DNA of 5,811 nucleotides, taken from assembly GCA_021791015.1 (NCBI GenBank), contig JAJYFH010000043.1:1-5811 (forward strand), written 5' to 3'. This document shows positions 1 through 5,177 of this stretch, in pieces; within the stretch, counting starts at the first letter, position 1; each line of letters starts with the position of its first letter. Source of the stretch: a bacterium. Lineage in GTDB: Bacteria > Patescibacteriota > CPR2 > UBA1875 > JAJYID01. The notes beneath the pieces are model-generated. The model was not told the origin of the DNA and searched no databases. It worked only from the letters and a program-made list of their open reading frames with translations. The translations under genes were made by a program, and so were the position numbers.

Positions 1-36
1 GAGCATCGCTCCCTTGAAGTCAGGCTTGGAACTCAC
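1..36 (-). CDS. Possible N-terminal fragment of a gene running off the left edge (doubtful)
   Basis: On the minus strand a GTG at 36..34 opens a frame that stays open for 12 codons to the window edge (VSSKPDFKGAML). It is preceded at 43-52 by AAAGGGTGAT, a purine-rich stretch that could act as a Shine-Dalgarno site about 8 nt before GTG. The frame is also open upstream to a TAG near 70. The fragment is too short to assign to any family, and two plus-strand frames are also open at this edge. I report it only because positions 1-165 otherwise have no gene. It may be chance. Confidence 0.2.
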   Translation of the reverse strand, partial: MSSKPDFKGAML

Positions 37-152
37 TTCTATATCACCCTTTCGGTAGATAGTTGGCTAAATAGTAAGAAGTGCAACGGAATATACTAAC
101 ATAAAAACTATCATTAGTCGAGATGAAAGTAGATTCTTTTGGCTTAGTAAAG

Positions 153-158
153 TATAAT
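153..158 (+). promoter_or_regulatory. -10 box of a leaderless promoter for the TrpF-like gene
   Basis: A perfect TATAAT ends 7 nt before the ATG at 166. Sigma-70-type initiation usually starts about 7 nt after the -10 hexamer, so the predicted start is at or next to the A of ATG, giving a leaderless mRNA. There is no Shine-Dalgarno sequence in the gap (TACTCTC) and no convincing -35 box at 16-18 nt. Confidence 0.65.
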
Positions 159-165
159 TACTCTC

Positions 166-783
166 ATGAAGAAGCCGAAAATAAAGGTCTGCGGACTAGC
201 TAGCGCAGAAGACACATTGGCTGTTTATAATTTGGGCATAGAAGCCCTCGGGTTTATCGTCGGTGGAGCCCACCCGTCGTCTATTACGCTCGAAAAAGCC
301 GAAGATATATTTAAACAGCTGCCAGAAGATGCTTTTACCGTTGTGGGGGTTGGCAAAATGGAAATGTCTGAGCTAAAAAAAGTTATCGAAAGTCTGCAAC
401 CGAAAGTTCTCCAGCTTCAAAAAATGGGAACACTTAAAGAAATCCAGGAGCTTAAAAGGAGCTTCCCGAGCTTAATTATATGGAAAGTCATTTTCACCGG
501 CGAGGAGCCGGACTTGTTCAAAATTCGCCAATTTGAAAACGCTGCAGACAACGTCTTGGTTCATACAAAAGTTCATCAATGGGAAACAGCCAAGCAAATA
601 GTGAGCCAACTCGAGAAGCCTTATATTTTGGCCGGAGGATTAACACTTGCAAATATACCGGAAGCGGTGAAAGTATTTCAACCGGAATACATTGATCTTA
701 TTCGCGCTGTCGAAAGCGAACCGGGTAAGAAAGATCCGGAGAAGATAAGGAACCTTATCAAGATTGTCGATAATCTAGCCTAG
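166..783 (+). CDS. TrpF-like (phosphoribosylanthranilate isomerase family) TIM-barrel protein, probably not a true isomerase
   Basis: This 205-residue protein matches the TrpF family in length and layout. It has the N-terminal strand with catalytic-type Cys9 (KVCG), the LGFIVGG strand (28-34), LQLQKMG at 82-88 where TrpF has VQLHG, LAGGL at 155-159, and a C-terminal VESEPGKKDPEKI (182-194) that closely follows the family ending. Known TrpF enzymes use this Cys and an Asp in an LLD motif for the Amadori rearrangement of phosphoribosylanthranilate. Here the LLD position reads LVH, so the acid is His133. The SPR motif reads HPSS (36-39), losing the Arg, and the phosphate-binding SSGVE reads IRAVE (179-183). 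No other trp gene is nearby. The family assignment is firm and the activity unknown; a changed substrate or a binding role is likely. The gene starts from a leaderless promoter and overlaps the convergent hydrolase gene by 9 bp. Confidence 0.8.
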   Translation: MKKPKIKVCGLASAEDTLAVYNLGIEALGFIVGGAHPSSITLEKAEDIFKQLPEDAFTVVGVGKMEMSELKKVIESLQPKVLQLQKMGTLKEIQELKRSFPSLIIWKVIFTGEEPDLFKIRQFENAADNVLVHTKVHQWETAKQIVSQLEKPYILAGGLTLANIPEAVKVFQPEYIDLIRAVESEPGKKDPEKIRNLIKIVDNLA

Positions 784-795
784 GATTCTTTTTTT
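772..795 (+). terminator. Weak intrinsic terminator candidate for the TrpF-like gene
   Basis: The stop codon lies inside a small hairpin in which AATCTA (772-777) pairs with TAGGATT (781-787), with one bulged G and a 3-nt loop. After one C comes a run of seven T (789-795). The stem is short and AT-rich. The T run lies inside the 3' end of the convergent hydrolase gene and encodes its Lys-Lys, so it may be only coding sequence. Confidence 0.3.
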
Positions 796-1341
796 CGTGT
801 CTTTGAGAGTTGTCTCGTATTCTTGAACGATAGGGATATTCCCGAGTCTTTGCTTGATTATTTCAAGCGATTTCTCGTCATATTCTAAGTCTTCCTCAAT
901 CGGTACATTAAATGAGCTGAGAAATTTCTCACCCAAAGATTCAAACCCGTTAGCCTCGTCCCAAATGTTGTGGATTTTGTCTGCAGTTTTCACAAGGAGC
1001 GCATCCTTGCTAATTTCTCTCAAATGTTTAAGCTTTACCTTATTCTGCTTTTTCCAATCCCGTCCCGGTCCTTCGTACTGAATAACCGTTAACTCCATGA
1101 CCAAATTCTTAATTTTGGAACCAAAGTCTTTTTCTAATTCTTCCGCCGTATAGCCGGTGTCTTCGATGGTGTCATGGAGAAGTGCAGCGCAAATCAAGTC
1201 TTCGTTATCAGTGTGATTTATAAGAATCATCGCAACCAATATGGGGTGAGTAACATAAGGAAAGCCGTCCATTCTGTTCTGGCTTCCGTGAAGCTTTATT
1301 GAAGTTGCCATTGCCTTTTTGATAGTTGATGTCATTTGCAT
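775..1341 (-). CDS. Single-domain HD hydrolase of the SpoT/Mesh1 (small alarmone hydrolase) type
   Basis: This 188-residue metal-dependent HD-family phosphohydrolase is about the size of stand-alone Mesh1-type enzymes. The motifs in order are HGSQNR then GFPYVTHP (His32), LLHDTIEDT (His56-Asp57, Glu60-Asp61), a FGSKIKNLV segment (73-81) and KTADKIHNI (Asp121, Asn125). This is the metal-binding and nucleotide-binding pattern of the (p)ppGpp hydrolase domain of RelA/SpoT proteins. There is no synthetase, TGS or ACT domain. By family knowledge it would remove the 3'-pyrophosphate from (p)ppGpp or act on a related nucleotide such as NADPH; the substrate cannot be read from sequence. The start is ambiguous. 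A second ATG at 1335 (third codon) lies 7 nt after TATCAC, which fits the leaderless pattern of this window. The gene is convergent with the TrpF-like gene, with a 9-bp tail-to-tail overlap; both stops are TAG. Confidence 0.85.
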   Translation of the reverse strand: MQMTSTIKKAMATSIKLHGSQNRMDGFPYVTHPILVAMILINHTDNEDLICAALLHDTIEDTGYTAEELEKDFGSKIKNLVMELTVIQYEGPGRDWKKQNKVKLKHLREISKDALLVKTADKIHNIWDEANGFESLGEKFLSSFNVPIEEDLEYDEKSLEIIKQRLGNIPIVQEYETTLKDTKKRILG

Positions 1342-1342
1342 A

Positions 1343-1351
1343 GTGATAACA
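1343..1351 (-). promoter_or_regulatory. Candidate extended -10 for the HD hydrolase gene
   Basis: On the minus strand TGTTATCAC has the TGn extension and four of six -10 bases. It lies 7 nt before the internal ATG at 1335 and only 1 nt before the ATG at 1341. If used, it would make translation start at 1335 from a leaderless mRNA. TATGTT (1359..1354) is an alternative -10 with a leader of a few bases. Neither is strong. Confidence 0.25.
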
Positions 1352-1419
1352 GTAACATATTTTTAAGAGAGTTCTCAACTTACGTAACACAGAGTGTCTT
1401 TTTCGCGTGGTTTTCGCTC

Positions 1420-1449
1420 TTGACAGCGCATTGCCCATGGGTTTAGCAT
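1420..1449 (+). promoter_or_regulatory. Sigma-70-type promoter for the membrane-anchored protein gene
   Basis: A perfect TTGACA (1420-1425) is followed, after an 18-bp spacer, by TAGCAT (1444-1449, four of six bases). The predicted transcription start near 1456 leaves a leader of about 30 nt containing a good Shine-Dalgarno site. This gene is therefore organised in the conventional way, unlike most transcript-first genes in the window. Confidence 0.5.
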
Positions 1450-1472
1450 AAGCATGTAATTTAAACCTAATT

Positions 1473-1479
1473 GGAGGGT
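1473..1479 (+). promoter_or_regulatory. Strong Shine-Dalgarno site
   Basis: GGAGGGT lies 8 nt before the ATG at 1488 and fixes that start. Confidence 0.8.
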
Positions 1480-1487
1480 GACAAAAA

Positions 1488-2300
1488 ATGGAAGAACAAG
1501 AAAATCAAACGGCTCCGGAAGAGCAGCAGCCCGCGCAAAGCGGCGCGAGCAAGGGGTCGTCAAAGAAAACTATTATCATTATTGCGGCCGTGGTAGCTGT
1601 GATAATCATTGCCGGACTGCTTTTCTGGATGCTGGGCGGCAAAAATAGCGCCTTAAATCCGATAAATTCAGTCAAAAAAGCGGCTCAGGAGTCAACGCTC
1701 GAGACCCAATGTCTGGCTAAGTATCACGATGCAAATCTCTGTCACTTCGAGGCTTGGTCATCGCTTAACCCGATAGATAAAATGGCCTATACCGGCACAA
1801 TGACCGAAACGGCGAACGGCCAGACTTCAACAATAGTTTTTAAACAGGATGGCAAGGGAAATACTTCGATGACTATGAGCGGCGGCGGCCAGCCGGGAGA
1901 GTTTAATACGGTGGAATACGGCGGGAGCACCTACATGCAAAATGGCAGCGCCTGGACTAAATATCCGTCAAGCCCCGGCACTACATCTGCTCAATCGAGC
2001 CCCTCATCCAGCCTTAGCTTTATGGATTCCATTCTAAATACTCAGTTTACCAAAGTCGGTACAGAAGCTTGCGGCAGCCTCACTTGCTATAAATACAAAA
2101 TTACAGAAAACGGCATGGGCGACCAGTACGTTTGGTTTGACACCAAAGACTTCAAAATGCGCGAATTCTCCACGCCGAACTTCGGTGCCGGAGGTACCAT
2201 GGATATGAAGATTAGCTACGATCCGGTAACCATTACCGCACCGTCGCCCGTTCAGGAAATGACCGTTCCGTCAGTGCCAGCTGCTCCGACCGGGCAATAG
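1488..2300 (+). CDS. Single-pass membrane-anchored protein with an extracytoplasmic, LolA/LppX-like beta domain (function unknown)
   Basis: The 270-residue protein begins with an acidic Gln/Pro/Ser-rich tail (1-24), then SKK and one long hydrophobic helix (about 28-49), which anchors it N-in/C-out. There is no lipobox and no signal-peptidase site. The outer part (52-270) is rich in Thr, Ser and Gly with alternating strand-like segments such as KMAYTGTMTE, TSTIVFKQDGKG, EYGGSTYMQNG and QYVWFDTKDFKMREF. This pattern resembles LolA/LppX-type half-barrel lipoproteins, but that is a guess from pattern. Four Cys (75, 85, 195, 200) could form disulfides, as CX9C and CX4C. A Ser-rich linker lies at 161-177 and the C-terminus is Pro-rich. 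A canonical promoter, a Shine-Dalgarno site and a strong terminator make it a monocistronic gene. The start is set by the Shine-Dalgarno site. Any ligand is unknown. Confidence 0.8.
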   Translation: MEEQENQTAPEEQQPAQSGASKGSSKKTIIIIAAVVAVIIIAGLLFWMLGGKNSALNPINSVKKAAQESTLETQCLAKYHDANLCHFEAWSSLNPIDKMAYTGTMTETANGQTSTIVFKQDGKGNTSMTMSGGGQPGEFNTVEYGGSTYMQNGSAWTKYPSSPGTTSAQSSPSSSLSFMDSILNTQFTKVGTEACGSLTCYKYKITENGMGDQYVWFDTKDFKMREFSTPNFGAGGTMDMKISYDPVTITAPSPVQEMTVPSVPAAPTGQ

Positions 2301-2317
2301 TCTCACAAGACCTCTAT

Positions 2318-2356
2318 AAAACATTCCAGCATTCTTCAGGATGTTGGAATGTTTTT
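2318..2356 (+). terminator. Strong rho-independent terminator after the membrane-anchored protein gene
   Basis: AACATTCCAGCATTC (2320-2334) pairs with GGATGTTGGAATGTT (2339-2353) around a TTCA loop. The stem is 15 uninterrupted pairs, two of them G-T, and extends through flanking A/T pairs. It runs into T2352-T2356. The position, 20 nt after the stop codon, is typical. The symmetric A-tract side means it might also work weakly on the minus strand. Confidence 0.85.
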
Positions 2357-2396
2357 GATCAGCGGTTTAGTTTGGCGGGATTTGCGGAATAAATTG

Positions 2397-2588
2397 AGCG
2401 TGCGGTTCTGAACCGCCCTCACCTTCTGTCATTCCGGACTATTCCTTTAAAAAATATAATCAGTTGATCCGGAATCCAGCATTAAAGAATGATTCTGGAC
2501 TGATTCCTGTCAAGCCGGAACAGGTCTGGCCAGAATGACATCTAAATTAAATGTTAATTTGTAAAGCGAGGGTGGTTCAGCGTGCGGT
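2397..2588. mobile_element. Nested inverted-repeat element with 10-bp flanking direct repeat (MITE-like)
   Basis: The perfect 10-bp direct repeat AGCGTGCGGT occurs at 2397-2406 and 2579-2588. Just inside, CTGAACCGCCCTCAC (2408-2422) is the inverted match of GCGAGGGTGGTTCAG (2566-2580) at 13 of 15 positions; the right arm overlaps the direct repeat by 2 bp. A second inverted repeat lies within (2427-2540). There is no coding sequence. Short terminal inverted repeats bounded by a direct repeat are what a non-autonomous transposable element with a target-site duplication looks like. The left direct repeat also forms its own 15-bp palindrome with the left arm (2402-2416). The whole element sits between the terminator at 2356 and the promoter at 2603. 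Together with the plain flanks at 2357-2396 and 2589-2602, this accounts for the gene-free stretch 2301-2617. It might instead be a REP-like structural repeat. Confidence 0.5.
2427..2540. repeat. Inner palindromic repeat with TGTCATTC termini
   Basis: TGTCATTC (2427-2434) and GAATGACA (2533-2540) are perfect 8-bp inverted ends. Inside, ATTCCGGACTATTCCT (2431-2446) recurs as ATTCTGGACTGATTCCT (2492-2508), with one substitution and one insertion. GGAATCCAG (2471-2479) faces CTGG...ATTCC, and CCTGT (2506-2510) faces ACAGG (2520-2524). Sequences of the type TGTCATTCCGGA...GGAATCCAG are a widespread kind of dispersed intergenic repeat in bacteria. This copy looks degenerate. Confidence 0.6.
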
Positions 2589-2602
2589 CATTGAAACTCT
2601 TG

Positions 2603-2611
2603 TGATATAAT
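2603..2611 (+). promoter_or_regulatory. Extended -10 of a leaderless promoter for the peptidase operon
   Basis: TGATATAAT combines the TGn extension with a perfect TATAAT (2606-2611), 6 nt before the ATG at 2618. Transcription should begin at or within a base or two of the start codon. No Shine-Dalgarno site is present. It lies just right of the repeat element, whose right direct repeat (2579-2588) occupies roughly the -35 region. Confidence 0.7.
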
Positions 2612-2617
2612 TGTTCT

Positions 2618-3268
2618 ATGAAGCTATTACTGACATCGGCGGGATTTTCGAATGAAAGCATCAAGAAGGCTTTTTTTGAGCTGGCTGGAAGACCCGCAAG
2701 CGAAATTAAAGCTGCATACATTCCGACCGCCTCAAATGTGGAGCTTGGCGACAAATGGTGGATGATAAATGACATTATCAGCCTGAAGAATTTAAATCTG
2801 AAGCAGCTTGATATCGTCGATATTTCCGCACTACCTAAAAATATGATGATTAGTAGACTAAAGGAAGCAGATGCATTTTTTGTCGAAGGTGGAAATACTT
2901 ACCACCTGATGCAGTGGATCGAAAAGTCAGGCCTCAAGGAACTATTGTCGGAAATGTTGAAAACTAGGATTTGGGTTGGTGTCAGTGCAGGCAGTATTGC
3001 AGTCGGGAAGAAATTGTCTACATTTGACGAGCGACTCTATGACGAAGAAGTTGACGGATACAAGGGCAATAATGGGTTGGGTTATGTTGACTTTAGCATT
3101 CGACCGCACCTAAATAATCCAGATTTTCCGAATGTGACTACCAAGAAAGTAAAAGACTTGGCTCGAGATTTAGATACACCGCTTTATGTTCTGGACGATA
3201 ATTCTGCGGTTTTGGTTGATGGCAACAAAGTCGAGATAATTTCCGAGGGTACTTGGGAGAAATTTTAA
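2618..3268 (+). CDS. Peptidase S51 family protein (dipeptidase E / cyanophycinase-like)
   Basis: This 216-residue, probably cytoplasmic serine peptidase has the class-I glutamine-amidotransferase-like fold. MKLLLTSAGF opens the first strand, and YIPTAS (34-39) is typical of the family. FVEGGNTYHL (88-97) is the conserved GGN segment. GVSAGSIAVG (121-130) holds the nucleophile Ser123 at the elbow, and RPHLNNPDFP (162-171) supplies the His (His164) that in PepE completes the catalytic set. PepE itself cleaves Asp-X dipeptides. Relatives cleave beta-Asp-Arg (cyanophycinase) or have unknown substrates, so specificity is not assigned and I do not give the symbol pepE. The gene is the first of a three-gene operon, read from a leaderless promoter. 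Its TAA overlaps the next ATG by one base (TAATG), suggesting translational coupling. Length and motifs look intact. Confidence 0.85.
   Translation: MKLLLTSAGFSNESIKKAFFELAGRPASEIKAAYIPTASNVELGDKWWMINDIISLKNLNLKQLDIVDISALPKNMMISRLKEADAFFVEGGNTYHLMQWIEKSGLKELLSEMLKTRIWVGVSAGSIAVGKKLSTFDERLYDEEVDGYKGNNGLGYVDFSIRPHLNNPDFPNVTTKKVKDLARDLDTPLYVLDDNSAVLVDGNKVEIISEGTWEKF
3256..3260 (+). promoter_or_regulatory. Shine-Dalgarno site inside the end of the peptidase gene, with TAATG coupling
   Basis: GGAGA within the last peptidase codons lies 7 nt before the ATG at 3268, which overlaps the peptidase TAA by one base. This supports ATG 3268 rather than the in-frame TTG at 3253, which would lie upstream of the site. 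Confidence 0.65.
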
Positions 3269-3732
3269 TGGATAAAAAAGAGTTAGAGTTATTGATTCAG
3301 GATATCGTGAGTCAAGCCAGTGAATTAAAAAATAAACATACTGACCAAGCTAATGCCCATGTTCATTATTGTTGCATATTTACACAAAGTGACGAGGAGT
3401 TTGAGGCATTACTGGGTGAAGTTAGCGAAATTGGCAAAATGCTGAAAGACACTCCGACAGGACCAATGTTCCAAATCGAACTGACAGAGACGATAGCTGG
3501 ATCACTTCGTATTCTAAAAATCAGAAAGCCGGATCCGACAAGGCCGGAGCGCGGCGACGCCGACTTTGCCGTTTCAAATTATCCTAAATTTAAAGAAAAG
3601 TATCTGGGACAGCCGGGTTTTAAGCTAATTGAACGGGAGGATTTTGAGATGATTGAACTCATGGATCCGGACTATGATGTTCGCGCCTACTTCTCAAACC
3701 CGCCGGTCGAAGAACAATACGAGTTAAAATAA
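3268..3732 (+). CDS. Unrecognised small soluble protein, middle gene of the peptidase/methyltransferase operon
   Basis: I do not recognise this 154-residue protein. It has no signal peptide or membrane segment. It begins with an amphipathic, charged helix (2-24), then a strand-like HVHYCCIF (31-38) containing two His and two Cys that could bind metal. A second helix follows (41-60), then GPMFQIELTE (65-74) and a basic, proline-rich KIRKPDPTRPERGDADF (84-100). The C-terminal half is dense in acidic and aromatic residues: NYPKFKEKYL (104-113), GFKLIEREDFEMIELMDPDYD and RAYFSNPP (139-146). The well-formed motifs and tight packing in the operon argue for a real, conserved protein rather than a chance ORF. 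The start is ATG 3268 in TAATG overlap with the peptidase stop, with GGAGA 7 nt upstream; translation is probably coupled. The methyltransferase gene follows after 18 nt. No function is proposed. Confidence 0.8.
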   Translation: MDKKELELLIQDIVSQASELKNKHTDQANAHVHYCCIFTQSDEEFEALLGEVSEIGKMLKDTPTGPMFQIELTETIAGSLRILKIRKPDPTRPERGDADFAVSNYPKFKEKYLGQPGFKLIEREDFEMIELMDPDYDVRAYFSNPPVEEQYELK

Positions 3733-3737
3733 ATCAT

Positions 3738-3744
3738 AGGGAGG
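3738..3744 (+). promoter_or_regulatory. Strong Shine-Dalgarno site for the methyltransferase
   Basis: AGGGAGG lies 6 nt before the ATG at 3751, in the 18-nt gap after the preceding stop. No promoter is visible in the gap, so the gene depends on upstream transcription. Confidence 0.85.
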
Positions 3745-3750
3745 AAAAAT

Positions 3751-4416
3751 ATGCCTAAGCCCAATCCGAACCAAATACTTGAGATAACTCACGGGTCGTG
3801 GAAGACGCAGGTGCTCTATGCGGCTGTTAGTCTGGGGCCTTTCACAATGATTTCAGAGGGCATAGATACGGCGAAGGAAATGGCGGGCAAGATTGATCTC
3901 TCAGGTCGCAAAAAACTACTTGATATCGGCGGAGGATCGGGCGCGTACTCCATTACCTTAACTCAAAAATATCCTGACCTTCATGCTGTGATATATGAAC
4001 TCCCAAATGTCGCCAAAGTGGCAGAGGGCTACATTAAAGAAGCGCATGCCAATAGGGTAAAGACTATGGATGGCGACTTTCACACCGACGATCTGCCGGC
4101 TGGCTATGATACAGCATTAATTTCCCAAATTCTTCACAGTTACTCGCCCGAAACCTGCCGGACTATTATCGCCAAGGCATATAACACTCTAAGTGACGGT
4201 GGACTCTTGATTATCAACGAATTTCTGCTTGATGATGACAAGGCAGGCCCTGAGTATGCTGCGCTTTTCTCCCTCAATATGCTGCTCGAGTCGCGCGGCA
4301 AAGGCTCGTCATACACATTTGCCGAGATATCGAATTGGCTAACGGAGGCGGGATTTAAAAATATTGAGAAAGTTCCGCTTGCCGGCCCGCACGTCGCCAT
4401 CGCAGCCGAGAAATAA
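3751..4416 (+). CDS. SAM-dependent O-methyltransferase-like protein (Methyltransf_2 type, compact form)
   Basis: The 221-residue Rossmann-fold methyltransferase carries SAM motif I as LLDIGGGSGAYS (56-67), followed by the acidic residue after strand 2 in IYELPNV (81-87; Glu83) and MDGDFHTDDLP (106-116). ISQILHSYSPE (124-134) matches the family's LHxWxDE region and keeps the His (His129) that acts as base in O-methyltransferases. GGLLIINEFLLDD (150-162) is the usual strand-helix after the active site. The N-terminal HGSWKTQVLYAAVSLGPF (14-31) resembles the first dimerisation helix of acetylserotonin- and CrtF-type enzymes, but the winged-helix segment that normally follows is absent, so the SAM domain starts by residue 56. 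It transfers methyl from SAM to an unknown, probably hydroxyl, acceptor. It is the last gene of the operon, with no terminator before the next promoter 10 nt after its stop. Confidence 0.8.
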   Translation: MPKPNPNQILEITHGSWKTQVLYAAVSLGPFTMISEGIDTAKEMAGKIDLSGRKKLLDIGGGSGAYSITLTQKYPDLHAVIYELPNVAKVAEGYIKEAHANRVKTMDGDFHTDDLPAGYDTALISQILHSYSPETCRTIIAKAYNTLSDGGLLIINEFLLDDDKAGPEYAALFSLNMLLESRGKGSSYTFAEISNWLTEAGFKNIEKVPLAGPHVAIAAEK

Positions 4417-4425
4417 TCTTTGTAT

Positions 4426-4431
4426 TATAAT
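4426..4431 (+). promoter_or_regulatory. -10 box of a leaderless promoter for the reductase gene
   Basis: A perfect TATAAT lies 7 nt before the ATG at 4439, with no Shine-Dalgarno site. It fills the 22-nt gap after the methyltransferase stop, so the reductase can be transcribed alone as well as by read-through. It also decides the start: the longer reading from 4364 would begin upstream of this promoter, inside the methyltransferase gene. Confidence 0.65.
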
Positions 4432-4438
4432 TTTATTT

Positions 4439-5134
4439 ATGGAAAAAAGAACTTACAATACTTTATTTCTCATAGAATCATTGGATGGGAAGATTTCTCC
4501 GGGTGATACAGACCAGCTTGATATTGATAAAGATTGGCCCACGATCCCCGGCGTGAAGGAAGGCTTGCATCAATATTATGAACTGGAGCAAAAAACGGAT
4601 CTTGTGTCTTTTAATACGGGTCGGGTAATGGAGAAAGTGGGAGTAAATAGCCACAGAAAAACTCCGGAAAAGGGTTCGGTCAGCTTTGTAATTGTTGACA
4701 ATAAACCGCATCTGGACGAAACAGGCGTTAGTTATCTCTGTCAAAAATCAAAAAAGATCTATTTAGTGACAACAAATAAGAATCACCCTGCTTATAAATT
4801 GGAAAATGACTCGGATAATCTAAGTATTATAAAATACGACCAGCAAATTGATTTTCAGGATTTGTTTGAAAGACTAAGCAAAGAGGGCATCGAGCGAGTG
4901 ACGGTTCAGTCTGGTGGCACTCTAAATGCGACCTTAGTCCGATCAGGCTTGATTGACGAGGTGCTGATTGTGGTTGCGCCGCTGCTTGTTGGTGGAAAGG
5001 ATACATCGACTCTAATGGATGGGGAATCACTGCACAAAACATCAGAACTGCAAAATCTTAAACCGCTAAAGCTCCTTGAGTCTAAGACTTTGGATGACTC
5101 ATATGTTGCGCTTAAATATAAGGTCTTAAACTAG
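4439..5134 (+). CDS. RibD C-terminal domain / dihydrofolate-reductase-fold reductase
   Basis: The 231-residue single-domain protein has the RibD_C layout. ESLDGKIS (13-20) is the opening strand with the substrate-side Asp-Gly-Lys. SFNTGRVMEKVGVN (57-70) matches the phosphate/NADPH-binding region. A divergent middle follows, then RVTVQSGGTLNATLVRSGLIDE (153-174) with the GG nucleotide loop and PLLVGGKDTSTL (181-192). Relatives reduce the ribosyl group of 2,5-diamino-6-ribosylamino-pyrimidinone phosphate in riboflavin synthesis; many orphan members have unknown roles. No deaminase domain and no other riboflavin gene is present, so the substrate is open. The frame extends back to 4364, but those 25 residues lie within the methyltransferase gene in another frame. 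ATG 4439 after TATAAT is preferred. Confidence 0.82.
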   Translation: MEKRTYNTLFLIESLDGKISPGDTDQLDIDKDWPTIPGVKEGLHQYYELEQKTDLVSFNTGRVMEKVGVNSHRKTPEKGSVSFVIVDNKPHLDETGVSYLCQKSKKIYLVTTNKNHPAYKLENDSDNLSIIKYDQQIDFQDLFERLSKEGIERVTVQSGGTLNATLVRSGLIDEVLIVVAPLLVGGKDTSTLMDGESLHKTSELQNLKPLKLLESKTLDDSYVALKYKVLN

Positions 5135-5149
5135 CTGCAGGCTATTTTT
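5132..5149 (+). terminator. Weak terminator candidate at the end of the reductase gene
   Basis: TAGC (5132-5135), which includes the stop codon, pairs with GCTA (5141-5144) around TGCAG and is followed directly by five T. The 4-bp stem is very short, so this would be inefficient. Confidence 0.3.
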
Positions 5150-5177
5150 GTCGGAGGGAAATTTCTCTCTGTATTTA

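Noticed and set aside
854..1081. Plus-strand ORF of 75 codons
   Set aside because: It lies wholly opposite the well-supported HD hydrolase gene, has a Ser/Phe-rich antisense composition and no family resemblance.
2451..2460. TATAAT within the inner repeat as a promoter
   Set aside because: It sits in an A/T-rich run, has no -35 or TGn extension, and no start codon or RNA gene follows at a useful distance.
2554..2775. Minus-strand ORF of 73 codons over the start of the peptidase gene
   Set aside because: It is antisense to a gene with clear motifs and spans the promoter and repeat edge; composition is shadow-like.
3253..3267. TTG start for the unknown operon protein
   Set aside because: It lies upstream of the Shine-Dalgarno site; ATG 3268 has correct spacing and a TAATG overlap.
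4364..4438. Longer reading of the reductase, adding 25 N-terminal residues
   Set aside because: The extra part is methyltransferase coding sequence in another frame, lies upstream of the TATAAT at 4426, and does not resemble the start of RibD-C proteins.
166..5134. Reassigned TGA codon, since all seven visible stops are TAA or TAG
   Set aside because: All genes are full length with no in-frame TGA at conserved positions, and seven stops are too few to infer that TGA is avoided.
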